Shown piece by piece: positions 44,945 through 55,788 of a DNA stretch of 64,000 bases. The DNA is taken from NCBI RefSeq assembly GCF_002217395.1, contig NZ_MUHD01000004.1, forward strand, positions 157,625 to 221,624, given 5' to 3'. The notes beneath the pieces are model-generated. The model ran no database searches, was not told the DNA's origin, and was given only the letters and a program-made list of their open reading frames with translations. Both the position numbers and the translations under genes were made by a program. This DNA is from Flavobacterium plurextorum (GTDB taxonomy: Bacteria > Bacteroidota > Bacteroidia > Flavobacteriales > Flavobacteriaceae). Positions within the stretch are counted from its first letter, which is position 1; each line of letters starts with the position of its first letter.

Positions 44945-45925
44945 ATGCCGCAAAAAAAGATTGCTTTTATATTCTTACTGTTAAACAGTATTTTTTTGAA
45001 TTACACTTTTGCTCAAAAAATTAGTGAAGTTGATAAAATAGTTGCAAAATATCCGAACAAATTTGCGTCAACAGAAAAACTAGCGGAAAGAATTGAAACA
45101 GACTTTAGTTCTGATTATGATAAAGCGAGAGCAATTTACAGCTGGATGGCTTTTAATATAAAGTACGATTACAGTACTTTTTTAAATCCGCCCAAATCAC
45201 AAGGTTTTTCATATTCAACAGAAGCAGAAAAGCAACGAAAAATTAAAGCGTTGAATGATAAAATACTTCAAAAAGCTTTTGCTTCTAGAATAGCAGTTTG
45301 CGAAGGATTTACAGCTTTGTACCAACATTTGGCTGAATTAGTTGGTCTTAAGTCTGAAATAATTCGGGGAGATTCTAAAACCAGATTAGTTGATATTGGA
45401 AGAAAAACAACTTCTTCAAATCATGCTTGGAATATTGTTTTGATTGATAAAAAATGGCGCTTAGTTGATGTGACTTGGGGACAAGGATATTATGACAGTA
45501 ACAAAGGAAGAATGGTTAATGATTTTACTCCTGTTTATTTTGATACTAATCCTGATTATTTTTTCGCGAAACATTTTCCTGATTCAGGCTCATATTTAGG
45601 AAATAAACTAAGTAAAGAAGATTTTCTTAACGGGCCTTTAATTTACAATAAAACAATAGAAGAAGATTATAAAATTAAATCACCGGATTCTGGAATTATT
45701 GATGCAAAGTTTGGCGATAAAATTACTTTCGAAATTAAAAATGTTTCAAAATCCGATCAAGTTTTTTATCTCAATAAAAAAAATCAGCCCGTTAAAATTC
45801 AAAACTCAAGAGAAAAACGAGGCAGTTTAGAATTTCAAATAGTTTACGACAAAAACATAGGAGATTATATTACTATTTATGTAAATACCAGCAGTATTGT
45901 TTCATTTAAAATAGTTAAAAAGTAA
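44945..45925 (+). CDS. exported transglutaminase-like protein
   Basis: 326 residues with a signal peptide (residues 1-23, ends YTFAQ). The transglutaminase-like core has Cys in VCEGFTALYQHLAELVG, His in SNHAWNIVLID and Asp in WRLVDVTWG: a full Cys-His-Asp triad. These proteins may act as proteases or cross-linking enzymes in the periplasm. The C-terminal part (about 230-326) is an Ig-like beta domain. It is probably co-transcribed with the flavoprotein gene. Confidence 0.75.
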   Translation: MPQKKIAFIFLLLNSIFLNYTFAQKISEVDKIVAKYPNKFASTEKLAERIETDFSSDYDKARAIYSWMAFNIKYDYSTFLNPPKSQGFSYSTEAEKQRKIKALNDKILQKAFASRIAVCEGFTALYQHLAELVGLKSEIIRGDSKTRLVDIGRKTTSSNHAWNIVLIDKKWRLVDVTWGQGYYDSNKGRMVNDFTPVYFDTNPDYFFAKHFPDSGSYLGNKLSKEDFLNGPLIYNKTIEEDYKIKSPDSGIIDAKFGDKITFEIKNVSKSDQVFYLNKKNQPVKIQNSREKRGSLEFQIVYDKNIGDYITIYVNTSSIVSFKIVKK

Positions 45926-46009
45926 ATCCTGAAAAGGTTTATTTAGCAGTGTTTTCTCCTTTTATCGAATTGCCGTATCTTAGCAATTCAGGATTTGAAT
46001 TAATAACCT

Positions 46010-47185
46010 ATGGAGACTACTTTTTTGAAATCAATCTTAGATAATGATTTTTATAAATTCACAATGCAGCATGCTGTAATACGGCTTTTTCCAAAGGCAA
46101 AAGTTCGTTATGGATTTATAAATAGAGGAAAACATGTTTTTCCAGAAGGTTTTGCAGATTTGCTTCGACGTTCTGTTGACGCTTTGGCTGATCTTCGTTT
46201 AACAAAAGAAGAAAAAAATTATCTGTCACATTATTGTCCATATCTTGATCCTACTTATTTAGACTTTTTGCAAGGATATAGTTTTGATCCTTCTGAAGTT
46301 CAAATTACTCAGGAAGGTTCAGAAATTAAAGTTACCATTGAAGGGTTTTGGTACAGAACAATTTTATGGGAAGTTCCTTTAATGTCTTTAATTTCGGAGT
46401 TGTTTTACAAATCAAATCATTTAATTCGCTTAAATGATGAAGCAATTAAAGATCTTACCAAGGATAAAATTGACAATTACAATAAACTAGGTGTTTCCGT
46501 TTTAGAATTCGGTACAAGACGTCGTCATTCTTATGATGTTCATGCTCTTGTAAATGAAACCTTGAATACTTTTGGAGGTCAGAGTTTTATGGGAACCAGT
46601 AATGTGCATTTTGCAATGCTCAATAATAAGCGTCCGTTGGGAACTCATGCACACGAATGGTTTATGTTTCATGCTGCACAATATGGTTTTAAAATGGCCA
46701 ATTTGATAAGTTTGGAACATTGGACACAAGTTTACGGCGGAGACCTCGGAATTGCTCTTACAGATACTTATACTACAGAAATATTTTTCAATCAGTTTGA
46801 TAAAAAATACTCCAAACTTTTTGATGGCGTTCGACATGACAGCGGCGATCCAATTGAGTTTGCTCAAAAAGTGATTTCGCATTATACCAAAATGGGAATT
46901 GACCCGAAATCGAAAGTCATTGTTTTTTCGGATTCTCTTAATTACGAAAAAGTAAAAGCGATCGTTGATTTTTGTCAGGATAAAATAAAAATGTCCTTCG
47001 GTATTGGAACGAATTTCACGAATGATGTTGGTCTTCCTGCGATGAATATGGTAATTAAATTGACGGATACAAAACCTGATAATTTACATTGGCAGGGCGT
47101 TGTAAAACTTTCTGATGAAAAAAACAAAAATACGGGAACGCCCGAAATGATTGCTTTAGCGAAGGAAGTACTAGGAATCAAATAG
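46010..47185 (+). CDS. pncB: nicotinate phosphoribosyltransferase
   Basis: 391 residues, cytoplasmic. It joins nicotinate to PRPP to give NaMN in NAD salvage. Typical blocks: LDNDFYKFTMQHAV at the N-terminus, EFGTRRRHSYDVH, GTSNVHFAM, GTHAHEWFMFH, and VRHDSGDPIEF. Length matches PncB. The gene stands alone, with 84 and 163 bases on its sides; TATCTTAG at 45976 looks like a near -7 box. Confidence 0.92.
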   Translation: METTFLKSILDNDFYKFTMQHAVIRLFPKAKVRYGFINRGKHVFPEGFADLLRRSVDALADLRLTKEEKNYLSHYCPYLDPTYLDFLQGYSFDPSEVQITQEGSEIKVTIEGFWYRTILWEVPLMSLISELFYKSNHLIRLNDEAIKDLTKDKIDNYNKLGVSVLEFGTRRRHSYDVHALVNETLNTFGGQSFMGTSNVHFAMLNNKRPLGTHAHEWFMFHAAQYGFKMANLISLEHWTQVYGGDLGIALTDTYTTEIFFNQFDKKYSKLFDGVRHDSGDPIEFAQKVISHYTKMGIDPKSKVIVFSDSLNYEKVKAIVDFCQDKIKMSFGIGTNFTNDVGLPAMNMVIKLTDTKPDNLHWQGVVKLSDEKNKNTGTPEMIALAKEVLGIK

Positions 47186-47348
47186 TATTTCTTTGCTGAA
47201 AAAGCAGTTTTTTAATATTTTTAGCCTCTGTTTTATTTTAAAATCAATTTAAATAGAATTTAAACTGTTATTATTCATAACAAAAAGAAAATACGCTTTC
47301 ATTTTTTGTTAAGAAATGGTACATTAGCAAAAAATCCTAAATTCACAT

Positions 47349-49217
47349 ATGCTAGAGCAAAATCAATATACCGAAGATAATATTCGTTCACTTGATTGGA
47401 AAGAACATATCCGTATGCGTCCCGGAATGTATATCGGAAAACTTGGAGATGGTTCTTCTCCAGATGATGGTATTTATATTCTATTAAAAGAGGTTTTAGA
47501 CAACTGTATCGATGAGTTCGTAATGGGCTCTGGAAAAACTATTGAAGTGACTATCAAGGATAAAACGGTTTCGGTTCGTGATTATGGACGTGGAATTCCG
47601 TTAGGAAAAGTGGTTGATGTAGTTTCGAAAATGAATACAGGAGGAAAGTACGATTCTAAAGCTTTCCAGAAATCGGTTGGTTTGAACGGTGTCGGGACAA
47701 AAGCGGTAAATGCGCTTTCGAATTATTTTCGTGTAGAATCTGTTCGTGATGATAAACAAAAAGCAGCAGAGTTTTCGGCAGGAAATTTAGTTTCAGAAGA
47801 AGACATAATTGAAACTACAAAACGTAAAGGAACAAAAGTAACTTTTACGCCAGACGAAACAATCTTCAAAAACTATAAATTCCGTTTAGAGTACGTTATC
47901 AAAATGGTTAAAAACTATTGTTACTTAAACAATGGTTTGACTATTATTTTTAACGGAGAAAAATATTATTCAGAAAACGGACTTCGTGATTTATTAGAAG
48001 AAACAATCAGCGAAGATGATTTAGAATATCCAATTATCCACTTAAAAGAGCATGATATCGAAGTTGCACTTACGCACAGTAAAACGCAATACAGCGAAGA
48101 ATATCACTCTTTTGTCAATGGACAAAATACAACACAAGGAGGAACGCACTTAGCGGCTTATCGTGAAGCTGTTGTAAAAACAATTCGTGAGTTTTACAAT
48201 AAGAATTTCGAAGCATCAGATGTCCGTAAATCGATTGTGAGTGCGATTAGTATTAAAGTGATGGAACCGGTTTTTGAGTCTCAGACCAAAACAAAATTGG
48301 GTTCTACAGATATGGGTTCTGACGATGGAACACCAGCGGTTTCTGTTCGTACTTTCGTTAACGATTTTATTAAAACGAAACTGGATAATTACCTGCATAA
48401 AAATCCAACAACTGCGGAAGCTTTACTGCGTAAAATTCTTCAGGCAGAACGCGAGCGTAAAGAATTATCAGGAATTAGAAAACTGGCAACAGATCGTGCT
48501 AAAAAAGCCAATCTTCACAATAAAAAATTAAGAGACTGCCGAGCGCATCTTCCAGATACCAAAAACCCAAGAAACTTAGAAAGTACGCTTTTTATTACCG
48601 AGGGAGATTCGGCTTCCGGATCAATTACAAAATCGCGTGATGTAAATACACAAGCGGTTTTCAGTTTACGTGGTAAGCCTTTGAATTCATACGGAATGAC
48701 GAAGAAAATTGTGTATGAGAACGAAGAATTCAACTTATTGCAAGCTGCACTTGATATAGAAGACGGATTAGAAAAACTGCGTTACAACAACATCGTAATT
48801 GCAACCGATGCCGATGTCGATGGAATGCACATTCGTTTGTTATTAATTACTTTCTTTTTGCAGTTTTTCCCTGAGTTAATCAAAGAAGGACATTTGTATA
48901 TTTTACAAACACCGCTTTTTAGGGTTCGTAATAAAAAGGAAACAATTTACTGTTATTCTGAAGAAGAAAGAAAAGATGCTATCGAAAAACTAAAACCAAA
49001 ACCAGAAATCACTCGATTTAAAGGTTTGGGAGAGATTTCGCCAGATGAGTTTAAAAACTTTATTGGAGATACCATCCGTCTTGATCCAGTTATGATGGAT
49101 AAAAATACTTCGATTGAGCAGTTGTTATCTTTCTATATGGGGAAAAACACGCCAGACAGACAAGAGTTTATTATCAAGAATTTGAAAGTTGAGATTGATG
49201 AACTTGAAGAAGCTTAA
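47349..49217 (+). CDS. parE: DNA topoisomerase IV subunit B
   Basis: 622 residues. GHKL ATPase motifs are [19 protein letters not shown] and [13 protein letters not shown]; the TOPRIM motifs are ITEGDSASG and [10 protein letters not shown]. With ParC it decatenates chromosomes. The sequence groups by motif with type IIA B subunits; the direct pairing with a long A subunit downstream (52-base gap) supports ParE over GyrB, since in Flavobacteria gyrA and gyrB are usually apart. That last point is established knowledge used as context, not proof. Confidence 0.88.
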   Translation: MLEQNQYTEDNIRSLDWKEHIRMRPGMYIGKLGDGSSPDDGIYILLKEVLDNCIDEFVMGSGKTIEVTIKDKTVSVRDYGRGIPLGKVVDVVSKMNTGGKYDSKAFQKSVGLNGVGTKAVNALSNYFRVESVRDDKQKAAEFSAGNLVSEEDIIETTKRKGTKVTFTPDETIFKNYKFRLEYVIKMVKNYCYLNNGLTIIFNGEKYYSENGLRDLLEETISEDDLEYPIIHLKEHDIEVALTHSKTQYSEEYHSFVNGQNTTQGGTHLAAYREAVVKTIREFYNKNFEASDVRKSIVSAISIKVMEPVFESQTKTKLGSTDMGSDDGTPAVSVRTFVNDFIKTKLDNYLHKNPTTAEALLRKILQAERERKELSGIRKLATDRAKKANLHNKKLRDCRAHLPDTKNPRNLESTLFITEGDSASGSITKSRDVNTQAVFSLRGKPLNSYGMTKKIVYENEEFNLLQAALDIEDGLEKLRYNNIVIATDADVDGMHIRLLLITFFLQFFPELIKEGHLYILQTPLFRVRNKKETIYCYSEEERKDAIEKLKPKPEITRFKGLGEISPDEFKNFIGDTIRLDPVMMDKNTSIEQLLSFYMGKNTPDRQEFIIKNLKVEIDELEEA

Positions 49218-49269
49218 AAGATAAAAGAATTATAGAAGAATTTTTTAGTAGTTATACTGAACAAAATAT

Positions 49270-51987
49270 ATGAAAGACGAAGAAGACGATAACATAATTC
49301 CAAACGACGACGAGAATAATCAAGATGAGAATCAATTTGATGAAAATCAAGATGATTCAGATGAGATTATAAATGTAGATGCTAAAAATTTTGAAGGACA
49401 GCATTTTTACGAAAATCAGGAAGAAGAAGGAGAAGACGTTATTACCAAAGTAACGGGAATGTACAAAGACTGGTTTTTGGATTATGCGTCGTATGTAATT
49501 CTGGAACGTGCAGTTCCTGCTATCGAGGACGGATTTAAACCAGTTCAGCGTCGTATTATGCACTCTTTAAAAGAGCTGGATGATGGTCGTTACAATAAAG
49601 TTGCCAATGTTGTTGGTCACACTATGCAGTATCACCCACACGGAGATGCAAGTATTGGTGATGCAATGGTGCAAATTGGTCAAAAAGATTTATTGATTGA
49701 CTGTCAGGGAAACTGGGGAAATATTTTAACAGGTGACGGAGCAGCAGCTTCGCGTTATATTGAGGCACGTTTATCCAAATTTGCTTTGGAGGTTTTATAT
49801 TCTCCAAAAATTACAGATTGGGGCGTTTCGTATGATGGTCGTCGTGCAGAACCAAACAATCTTCCGGTAAAATTTCCATTACTTTTAGCGCAAGGAGCGG
49901 AAGGTATTGCAGTTGGACTTTCGACAAAAGTTTTACCTCATAACTTCAATGAATTAATTGATGCTTCAATCAAAATTCTAAAAGGAAAAGCTTTTACATT
50001 ATATCCTGATTTCATGACACAAGGTATTGCCGATGTGTCCAATTATAATGACGGACTTCGTGGCGGACGTGTGCGTGTGCGTGCTAAAATTTCGCAATTA
50101 GATAAAAATACATTGGTGATTACGCAAATTCCGTTTTCAACCAATACATCGAGTTTAATTGATAGTATTTTGAAAGCCAACGATAAAGGTAAAATCAAAA
50201 TCAAGAAAATTGAAGACAATACTGCTGCCGATGTTGAAATTTTAATTCATCTTTTTCCAGGCGTTTCGCCAGACAAAACAATTGACGCTTTGTTTGCGTT
50301 TACTGCTTGTGAAACTTCTGTAGCACCTTTAGGTTGTGTTATCGAAGATAATAAACCGTTGTTTATTGGTGTTTCTGAAATGTTGAAAATTTCAACACAC
50401 AGAACAGTTGATTTACTTCGTCAGGAATTAGAAATTCAGTTAGAAGAATTAAAAAATAAGTGGCATTTTTCTACTTTAGAAAAAATCTTCATTCGTGAAG
50501 AAATGTATATCGACTTCAAATTGTATGGAGATAGAGAATCACTTTACAAATATTTATACGATCGTTTTGAGCCTTTCAAAAAATCATTTGTCAGAGAAAT
50601 TAATGATGATGATTTACAGCGTTTGACTCAAATTCCGATGATTCGTATTACACGTTTCGATTCTGATAAAGCCGATGAATTGATTTCTAGGTTAGAGGAA
50701 GAAATGAAAGAAGTAGAGCATAATTTGGAACATTTAACCGATTTTGCAATTGCTTATTTTACCAAATTAAAAGAGAAATACGGAAAAGGTCGTGAGCGTC
50801 AGACAGAACTTCGTGTTTTTGACAACGTTGAAGCTACAAAAGTTGTTTTACGTAACACAAAATTATATGTAAACCGTGAAGAAGGTTTCGTAGGAACAAG
50901 TTTAAAGAAAGACGAATACGTAGGTGATTGTTCTGATATTGATGATGTTATTGTGTTTTTACGAGACGGAACATTAATGATAACAAAAGTAGATGCTAAA
51001 ACCTTTATTGGAAAAGATATTATACACGCTGCTGTTTTTGACAAGAGCGATAAACGTACGATTTACAATATGATGTATCGTGATGGTAAATCAGGTCCAT
51101 CCTATATTAAACGTTTCAATGTTTCGGGTGTAACGCGCGATAAAGCTTATGATTTAACAAACGGAACAAATGGTTCGCAAGTGGTGTATTTTTCACATAA
51201 CCCGAACGGAGAAGCTGAGGTTGTAACGATATTATTGCGTCAAATAGGAACTATTAAAAAACTGAAATTCGATATTGATTTTGCTAAATTGGCGATTAAA
51301 GGACGTAGTTCTAAAGGAAATTTAGTGACGAAATATCCAATCAAAAAAATTGAACTAAAAGAAAAAGGGATTTCGACTTTACTGCCAAGAAAAGTTTGGT
51401 TTGATGATACGGTGAAACGTTTAAATGTTGATGCTAGAGGGGAATTGCTTGGAGAATTTAAACCAAGTGATAAAATTTTAGTAATCAGTCAGACTGGAAA
51501 ATTAAAAGTTATTATTCCTGAATTATCAACTCATTTTGAGGAAGATATGATTGTATTGGAGAAGTGGAAGCCTAAAAAACCTATTTCTGCAATTTATTAT
51601 GATGGAGAAAAAGAGCGTTATTTCTTAAAACGTTTCCTTGTTGAAAATGAAGGGAAAGAAGAAAGTTTTATTACTGATCATCCTAATTCGCAATTAGAAA
51701 TTGTATCAACAGATTATCGTCCGTTGGCGCAGTTAGTTTTTGCGAAAGTAAAAGGAGTTCAGAAAGAAGATTTACATATTGATGTAGAAGATTTTATTGC
51801 TGTAAAAGGTTTTAAAGCTTTAGGAAACCAGTTAACAGCAGATAAATTAAAACAAGTTAATTTGTTAGATCCGCTTCCTTATGAAGAGCCTGTTGAAGAA
51901 ATTCTAGAGAAACCAGAATTGCCAGAAGATGATTCGGTCGAAACAGAATTAGAAGATGATGGCCAGATTGGCTTGATTTTAGAATAA
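49270..51987 (+). CDS. parC: DNA topoisomerase IV subunit A
   Basis: 905 residues. An acidic low-complexity head of about 45 residues (Asp/Glu/Asn) is followed by the breakage-rejoining domain, with the catalytic Tyr in AAASRYIEAR (about residue 161) and GDGAAA, and HPHGDASIGDAM. The C-terminal half is a beta-pinwheel type domain without a clear GyrA box, which fits ParC. A second acidic tail ends the protein. It pairs with parE and is closed by a strong terminator. Confidence 0.88.
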   Translation: MKDEEDDNIIPNDDENNQDENQFDENQDDSDEIINVDAKNFEGQHFYENQEEEGEDVITKVTGMYKDWFLDYASYVILERAVPAIEDGFKPVQRRIMHSLKELDDGRYNKVANVVGHTMQYHPHGDASIGDAMVQIGQKDLLIDCQGNWGNILTGDGAAASRYIEARLSKFALEVLYSPKITDWGVSYDGRRAEPNNLPVKFPLLLAQGAEGIAVGLSTKVLPHNFNELIDASIKILKGKAFTLYPDFMTQGIADVSNYNDGLRGGRVRVRAKISQLDKNTLVITQIPFSTNTSSLIDSILKANDKGKIKIKKIEDNTAADVEILIHLFPGVSPDKTIDALFAFTACETSVAPLGCVIEDNKPLFIGVSEMLKISTHRTVDLLRQELEIQLEELKNKWHFSTLEKIFIREEMYIDFKLYGDRESLYKYLYDRFEPFKKSFVREINDDDLQRLTQIPMIRITRFDSDKADELISRLEEEMKEVEHNLEHLTDFAIAYFTKLKEKYGKGRERQTELRVFDNVEATKVVLRNTKLYVNREEGFVGTSLKKDEYVGDCSDIDDVIVFLRDGTLMITKVDAKTFIGKDIIHAAVFDKSDKRTIYNMMYRDGKSGPSYIKRFNVSGVTRDKAYDLTNGTNGSQVVYFSHNPNGEAEVVTILLRQIGTIKKLKFDIDFAKLAIKGRSSKGNLVTKYPIKKIELKEKGISTLLPRKVWFDDTVKRLNVDARGELLGEFKPSDKILVISQTGKLKVIIPELSTHFEEDMIVLEKWKPKKPISAIYYDGEKERYFLKRFLVENEGKEESFITDHPNSQLEIVSTDYRPLAQLVFAKVKGVQKEDLHIDVEDFIAVKGFKALGNQLTADKLKQVNLLDPLPYEEPVEEILEKPELPEDDSVETELEDDGQIGLILE

Positions 51988-51991
51988 AAAT

Positions 51992-52026
51992 AAAAACGCT
52001 AAGATTAATTTCTTAGCGTTTTTTTA
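51992..52026. terminator. bidirectional terminator between parC and tssH
   Basis: Stem AAAAACGCTAAGA/TCTTAGCGTTTTT around a 6-base loop with T runs on both strands, at the convergent junction. It also marks the edge of the secretion locus. Confidence 0.9.
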
Positions 52027-52043
52027 TGATCTTTTAAATCTGT

Positions 52044-54509
52044 TTAACTTTGATATGGAGAATGAATTTCTTCCTTAGCCCATTTCACTTCGTTGTTTTC
52101 GATACTAACAAAAATAGTATCTCCATCTATTACTTCACCTGAAATTATCTTTTTAGCTAAAGGTCTTCTTAAATGTGTTCTAATAATACTTTTAATTGGT
52201 CTTGCTCCATATTTGGCATTGTAACCATTTTCAGCAAGATAAAGTTTAGTTTCAATCGGAATTTCAACTTTGATATTGATATTTTTCAATAAATCTATGA
52301 ACTCTTTCTTAAGATGAATTTCAAATATTTTCAAAGCATTTTCCTTACTGATAGGCGCAAAAGGTACAATTTCGGTTAAACGCCCCAAAAATTCAGGTCT
52401 GAAATAATTTGCCATAATTTCCATTAAGGAATTTGAAGTCGGAATTTCACCGTTATTGAAAGTGGTCACAATATGATCTGCACCAATATTCGAGGTAAAA
52501 AGAATAATTGCATTCGAGAAATCTCCTTCTTTTCCTAAACGATCATGCAATTTTCCTTCGTCCATAATCTGTAAAAAAACATCAAAAACTGAAGGATGTG
52601 CTTTTTCAATTTCATCAAATAAAACAATGGAGTAGGGTTTTTGTCTGATTTTGTTTACTAGTAAGCCGCCCTCTTCATAGCCAACATATCCAGGAGGTGC
52701 GCCATATAGCAATGCAGCAGAATGTTCTTCTTTAAATTCAGACATATCAAATCTAATAATTGCATTTTCATCCTGAAAGAGAAATTCGGCCAAAGATTTG
52801 GCTAATTCTGTTTTCCCCGTTCCTGTTGGACCTAAAAAAAAGAAAGAGGCAATAGGCTGTCCCGCTTTACTCAATCCTGATCTTGATTCTAAAATTGAAC
52901 CTGCAACGGTCGAAATACAATGATCCTGACCAATAACTCTTTGGTTTAAAACCTCTTCAATATTATTTAGTTTTTGCTTTTCCTCTTCATTTAGTTTACC
53001 AGCGGGAATACCCGTTTTCTGGGCAATAATTAATGAAAGATCAAAAGCTTCAATATGACTCCTTTTGTCTAAAGCTCTCGTTTCAAGCGTATTTAAAAGT
53101 AATGTTATATGACTAATTAATGCTTCAGAAGATTCTAATTGTTTCGTTTCATTTTCTTCTTCGGTAATCATTAAAAAAGTCGTTTTCTGTATTATATCTG
53201 CTAAAAACCAGTGACACTTTTTAATTAATTGTTCTTCGGATAAATTGGCATCATTGTTTTTTAAAACCGCTAATTTATTTTGAAGTGTCTCTTTTCCTTT
53301 TAAAAAAGTTTCTCCCGAAGTTTTTAAAACGGACATTGTATGATCAATTAGATTAATAGCTGATTCCGGAAGACTTTTTTCTTTTAAATATCTTCTGGAT
53401 AATCGTATTGATTCTGAAATGGTTTCGTCGTCAATCTGAATCTTGTGATGTTCCTGATAAATCTTGATTGATTCACGAATCATTCGAAACAATGTTTCAT
53501 CATTTGACTCTGTCAGTTTTACAATTTCAAACATTCCTGCAAGACCTTGTTCCTTTTCTATTCTTTTTGAAAATTCATCAATCGTCGAGGTTGCAATAAT
53601 ATTTAAACCTTTTGTCATCTCACTTTTTAAAATGTTAGACACTCCAGAGTCTCCGCCATTTTTATCCAATAAAGTATGAATTTCTTCAATAATAAGAATA
53701 GCCTTTGGAAACTGCTGTAATTCCTGAATGCAGTTTTTTAAGCGATCCTCAATTTCACCCTTATATGATGCACCGGCAATTAACGAAGATAAATCTAATT
53801 CAAACAGCTGTGTTTTGATTAATATATCAGGAACTTGATTATCAATTATATTCTGAATTAATGTTTCAATCAAAATTGATTTTCCAATGCCTCGATCGCC
53901 AATTAATAAAACATTTGGTTTAGAGAAACGACACAAAATTTCTTTAATAGTATTGAGTTCTGCCTCACGACCTATTGCAGTTATTTTATTGGATTTTTTT
54001 TGCAGATTTTTATGAATGGCATATTTGCTTAGAAATCCTTTTTTTGCTTTTTTTTGTATGTCTACGATTTCGGGTAATTCCTGATTTTCATTTTCCAACA
54101 ATTCATTTCTTGAAATAGGATACGTTTTCATTTGGTCAAAACTAAAGCCTACGCCAGGTGAGCTTATAGCTATTAGAACTGCATAAAGACTTATTTCATC
54201 CTCATTTAAAACAATTCTTATTGATTCTGCTTCTTGGATAATTTCATCAATCAAATCGCTTGGTTCTGTATCGATTACATTAGTTGTTTTCGATTCTTCT
54301 TCCATGCGTACTTCTGCCCATTCCTCTAGATAATAAACATCTTTCCCCATGATTTCAAGACGTTTCAATAGAGACAAATCCCTGTTTAAAATGGCTTTTA
54401 GTAAATGAGAAGCAGAGTAGTATTTGTTTACATTATTTTTTGCAATTTTTTTTGCGATTTCAAATGCACTTATAAGCTCAGTACTAAAAATGTTTTTTTC
54501 TTCCTCCAT
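52044..54509 (-). CDS. tssH: type VI secretion disaggregase ClpV
   Basis: 821 residues. It has a Clp N-domain (about 1-145), AAA+ module 1 with Walker A GDRGIGKS and Walker B ILIIEEIH, a ClpB-like middle domain, and module 2 with GPTGTGKT, LFDEIEKAHP and FTSNIGAD. The head binds sheath and the motor takes contracted sheath apart. What distinguishes it from the housekeeping ClpB is the T6SS context and the diverged N-domain (KNNVNKYYSASHLLKAIL). In module 1 the P-loop has Asp-Arg-Gly-Ile. It follows the PKD gene by 6 bases, so they are one transcript. Confidence 0.8.
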   Translation of the reverse strand: MEEEKNIFSTELISAFEIAKKIAKNNVNKYYSASHLLKAILNRDLSLLKRLEIMGKDVYYLEEWAEVRMEEESKTTNVIDTEPSDLIDEIIQEAESIRIVLNEDEISLYAVLIAISSPGVGFSFDQMKTYPISRNELLENENQELPEIVDIQKKAKKGFLSKYAIHKNLQKKSNKITAIGREAELNTIKEILCRFSKPNVLLIGDRGIGKSILIETLIQNIIDNQVPDILIKTQLFELDLSSLIAGASYKGEIEDRLKNCIQELQQFPKAILIIEEIHTLLDKNGGDSGVSNILKSEMTKGLNIIATSTIDEFSKRIEKEQGLAGMFEIVKLTESNDETLFRMIRESIKIYQEHHKIQIDDETISESIRLSRRYLKEKSLPESAINLIDHTMSVLKTSGETFLKGKETLQNKLAVLKNNDANLSEEQLIKKCHWFLADIIQKTTFLMITEEENETKQLESSEALISHITLLLNTLETRALDKRSHIEAFDLSLIIAQKTGIPAGKLNEEEKQKLNNIEEVLNQRVIGQDHCISTVAGSILESRSGLSKAGQPIASFFFLGPTGTGKTELAKSLAEFLFQDENAIIRFDMSEFKEEHSAALLYGAPPGYVGYEEGGLLVNKIRQKPYSIVLFDEIEKAHPSVFDVFLQIMDEGKLHDRLGKEGDFSNAIILFTSNIGADHIVTTFNNGEIPTSNSLMEIMANYFRPEFLGRLTEIVPFAPISKENALKIFEIHLKKEFIDLLKNINIKVEIPIETKLYLAENGYNAKYGARPIKSIIRTHLRRPLAKKIISGEVIDGDTIFVSIENNEVKWAKEEIHSPYQS

Positions 54510-54515
54510 ATCAAT

Positions 54516-55568
54516 TTAATCTTTAGTCCATATTAGGTATTTTTTAACTTTGTAGTTAATATTCAACCCTTTAATGCAATTAGTTTGTTTGTCTTTGTTC
54601 AGTCGTATTGATTCTATTTTTATTTTTTTTCCTTTCAAAGAAGCGCATAATTGCGAAAAAGTTATCAAATCCTTATCGTTTTTAACAATTGGTACATCGA
54701 GATCATCGCATAAAAATTCTGCAAAATCATCTTTTACTTTACTGCCTTCTGCTACTTTGTTTAATAAGATCTCAAATTGATCCTCAGATATCTTTGGTGC
54801 TTTTTTTAGAGATGGAATACTGTCTTTTTGCGTTTTGTTTTTTGGAGCAACGGGCACATATTGGAGCATATCCTCAAGTGGATCTTTTTTAACAGCCCCT
54901 CTTGGAAGACTAAAAGACTCAGCATCTTTTTCATAAACATATGATGTAACGTTCAGAGGGTTTGTCTTCTTTATTGCTTTTGGATGTACATAAATAACTT
55001 TCTTCGCAACACGGCTAAAATCTCCATTTATAACAAGAGTTATTGTTTTTTCTCCTGGAGTTGAAAATGTATAAACCGGATTAGAGGAGTTTTCATTAAT
55101 TCCTCTTCCTTCTCCAAATGCCCATTCCCAAGTTTTAGCATTTTCTGATACAGAATTAAAATAAGTTGGCTGCCCAACAGTAATTATTTTTGAGGTGATG
55201 ATTTTTGGAGTTCCCAGTTTATCAAGTAAATATTTGTCATTAAGAACAAGTTCCCTTGTTTGAATACATTCACCATTTATAGTAAGTGTTACAATATATT
55301 TCCCTGGTTTTTTATAGGTATGAAAAGTATGTCTTCGAGTATCAATAGTTGATCCGTCCCCAAAATCCCATTTCCATGATTTCGCATTATGTGTCTTGTC
55401 ATAAAATTCAATTGGTTCCTCACTTTGCGAATGGTCTGATAAAATATAGTATTTCACATCATCGCAATCAACATGCTTAAAGAGTTGTATGAAAAGGGAA
55501 ATAATCCCAATTGCTAAAAGGATAGTGAAAAAAAGTACAATCCTGATATCTATTTTTTTTATACTCAT
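54516..55568 (-). CDS. PKD-repeat membrane protein of the T6SSiii locus
   Basis: About 350 residues. One helix (about 8-28 from the ATG at 55568) is followed by two PKD domains with the hallmarks AKSWKWDFGDGSTIDTR and AKTWEWAFGEGRGIN, each closing with T-Y/F-x-x-P-G-x-y-x-v-x-L. The C-terminal part (about 240-350) is Lys/Asp-rich. The single helix and external beta domains suit a trans-envelope part of T6SSiii, which lacks TssJLM and uses TssN/O/P/Q/R; I cannot tell which letter, if any, applies. The ATG 55568 is chosen over TTG 55595 because TATTTTTG at 55593-55600 is the likely -7 box. Confidence 0.6.
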   Translation of the reverse strand: MSIKKIDIRIVLFFTILLAIGIISLFIQLFKHVDCDDVKYYILSDHSQSEEPIEFYDKTHNAKSWKWDFGDGSTIDTRRHTFHTYKKPGKYIVTLTINGECIQTRELVLNDKYLLDKLGTPKIITSKIITVGQPTYFNSVSENAKTWEWAFGEGRGINENSSNPVYTFSTPGEKTITLVINGDFSRVAKKVIYVHPKAIKKTNPLNVTSYVYEKDAESFSLPRGAVKKDPLEDMLQYVPVAPKNKTQKDSIPSLKKAPKISEDQFEILLNKVAEGSKVKDDFAEFLCDDLDVPIVKNDKDLITFSQLCASLKGKKIKIESIRLNKDKQTNCIKGLNINYKVKKYLIWTKD

Positions 55569-55592
55569 TTTACTTGTTATTATGTAAGTGAG

Positions 55593-55600
55593 CAAAAATA
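55593..55600 (-). promoter_or_regulatory. candidate -7 box of the PKD-tssH transcript
   Basis: TATTTTTG on the minus strand fits TAnnTTTG, 25 bases before the ATG at 55568. No TTG at the usual distance. Confidence 0.4.
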
Positions 55601-55656
55601 AGTTTAATATTTTTAATAATATATGAATAATCTTATATTTTTTTTGAAATTTATTT

Positions 55657-55664
55657 TATATTTG
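55657..55664 (+). promoter_or_regulatory. candidate -7 box of the plus-strand T6SS transcript
   Basis: TATATTTG fits TAnnTTTG; it would leave a leader of about 118 bases before the ATG at 55789. A TTTG at 55643-55646 is too close (10 bases) to be the normal -33 element. Confidence 0.4.
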
Positions 55665-55788
55665 TAAAGATATACTTGCATAGTATTTTAAAACAGACTG
55701 AGAAAATACCACTTCAATTTCAGTTTCTTTTTTTAGCCTTAAAAAAATAGGCTTTTAAGTTTTACAAAAACCGACTAATTAAAATTAT

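Noticed and set aside
47185..47220. Possible terminator after pncB (GCTG...CAGT with T run)
   Set aside because: The stem has only about four pairs, too weak to list.
52044..54509. Considered as the housekeeping disaggregase ClpB
   Set aside because: The N-domain and first P-loop are diverged and the gene is coupled to a PKD membrane protein next to TssN-like and PAAR-like genes, so ClpV/TssH fits better.
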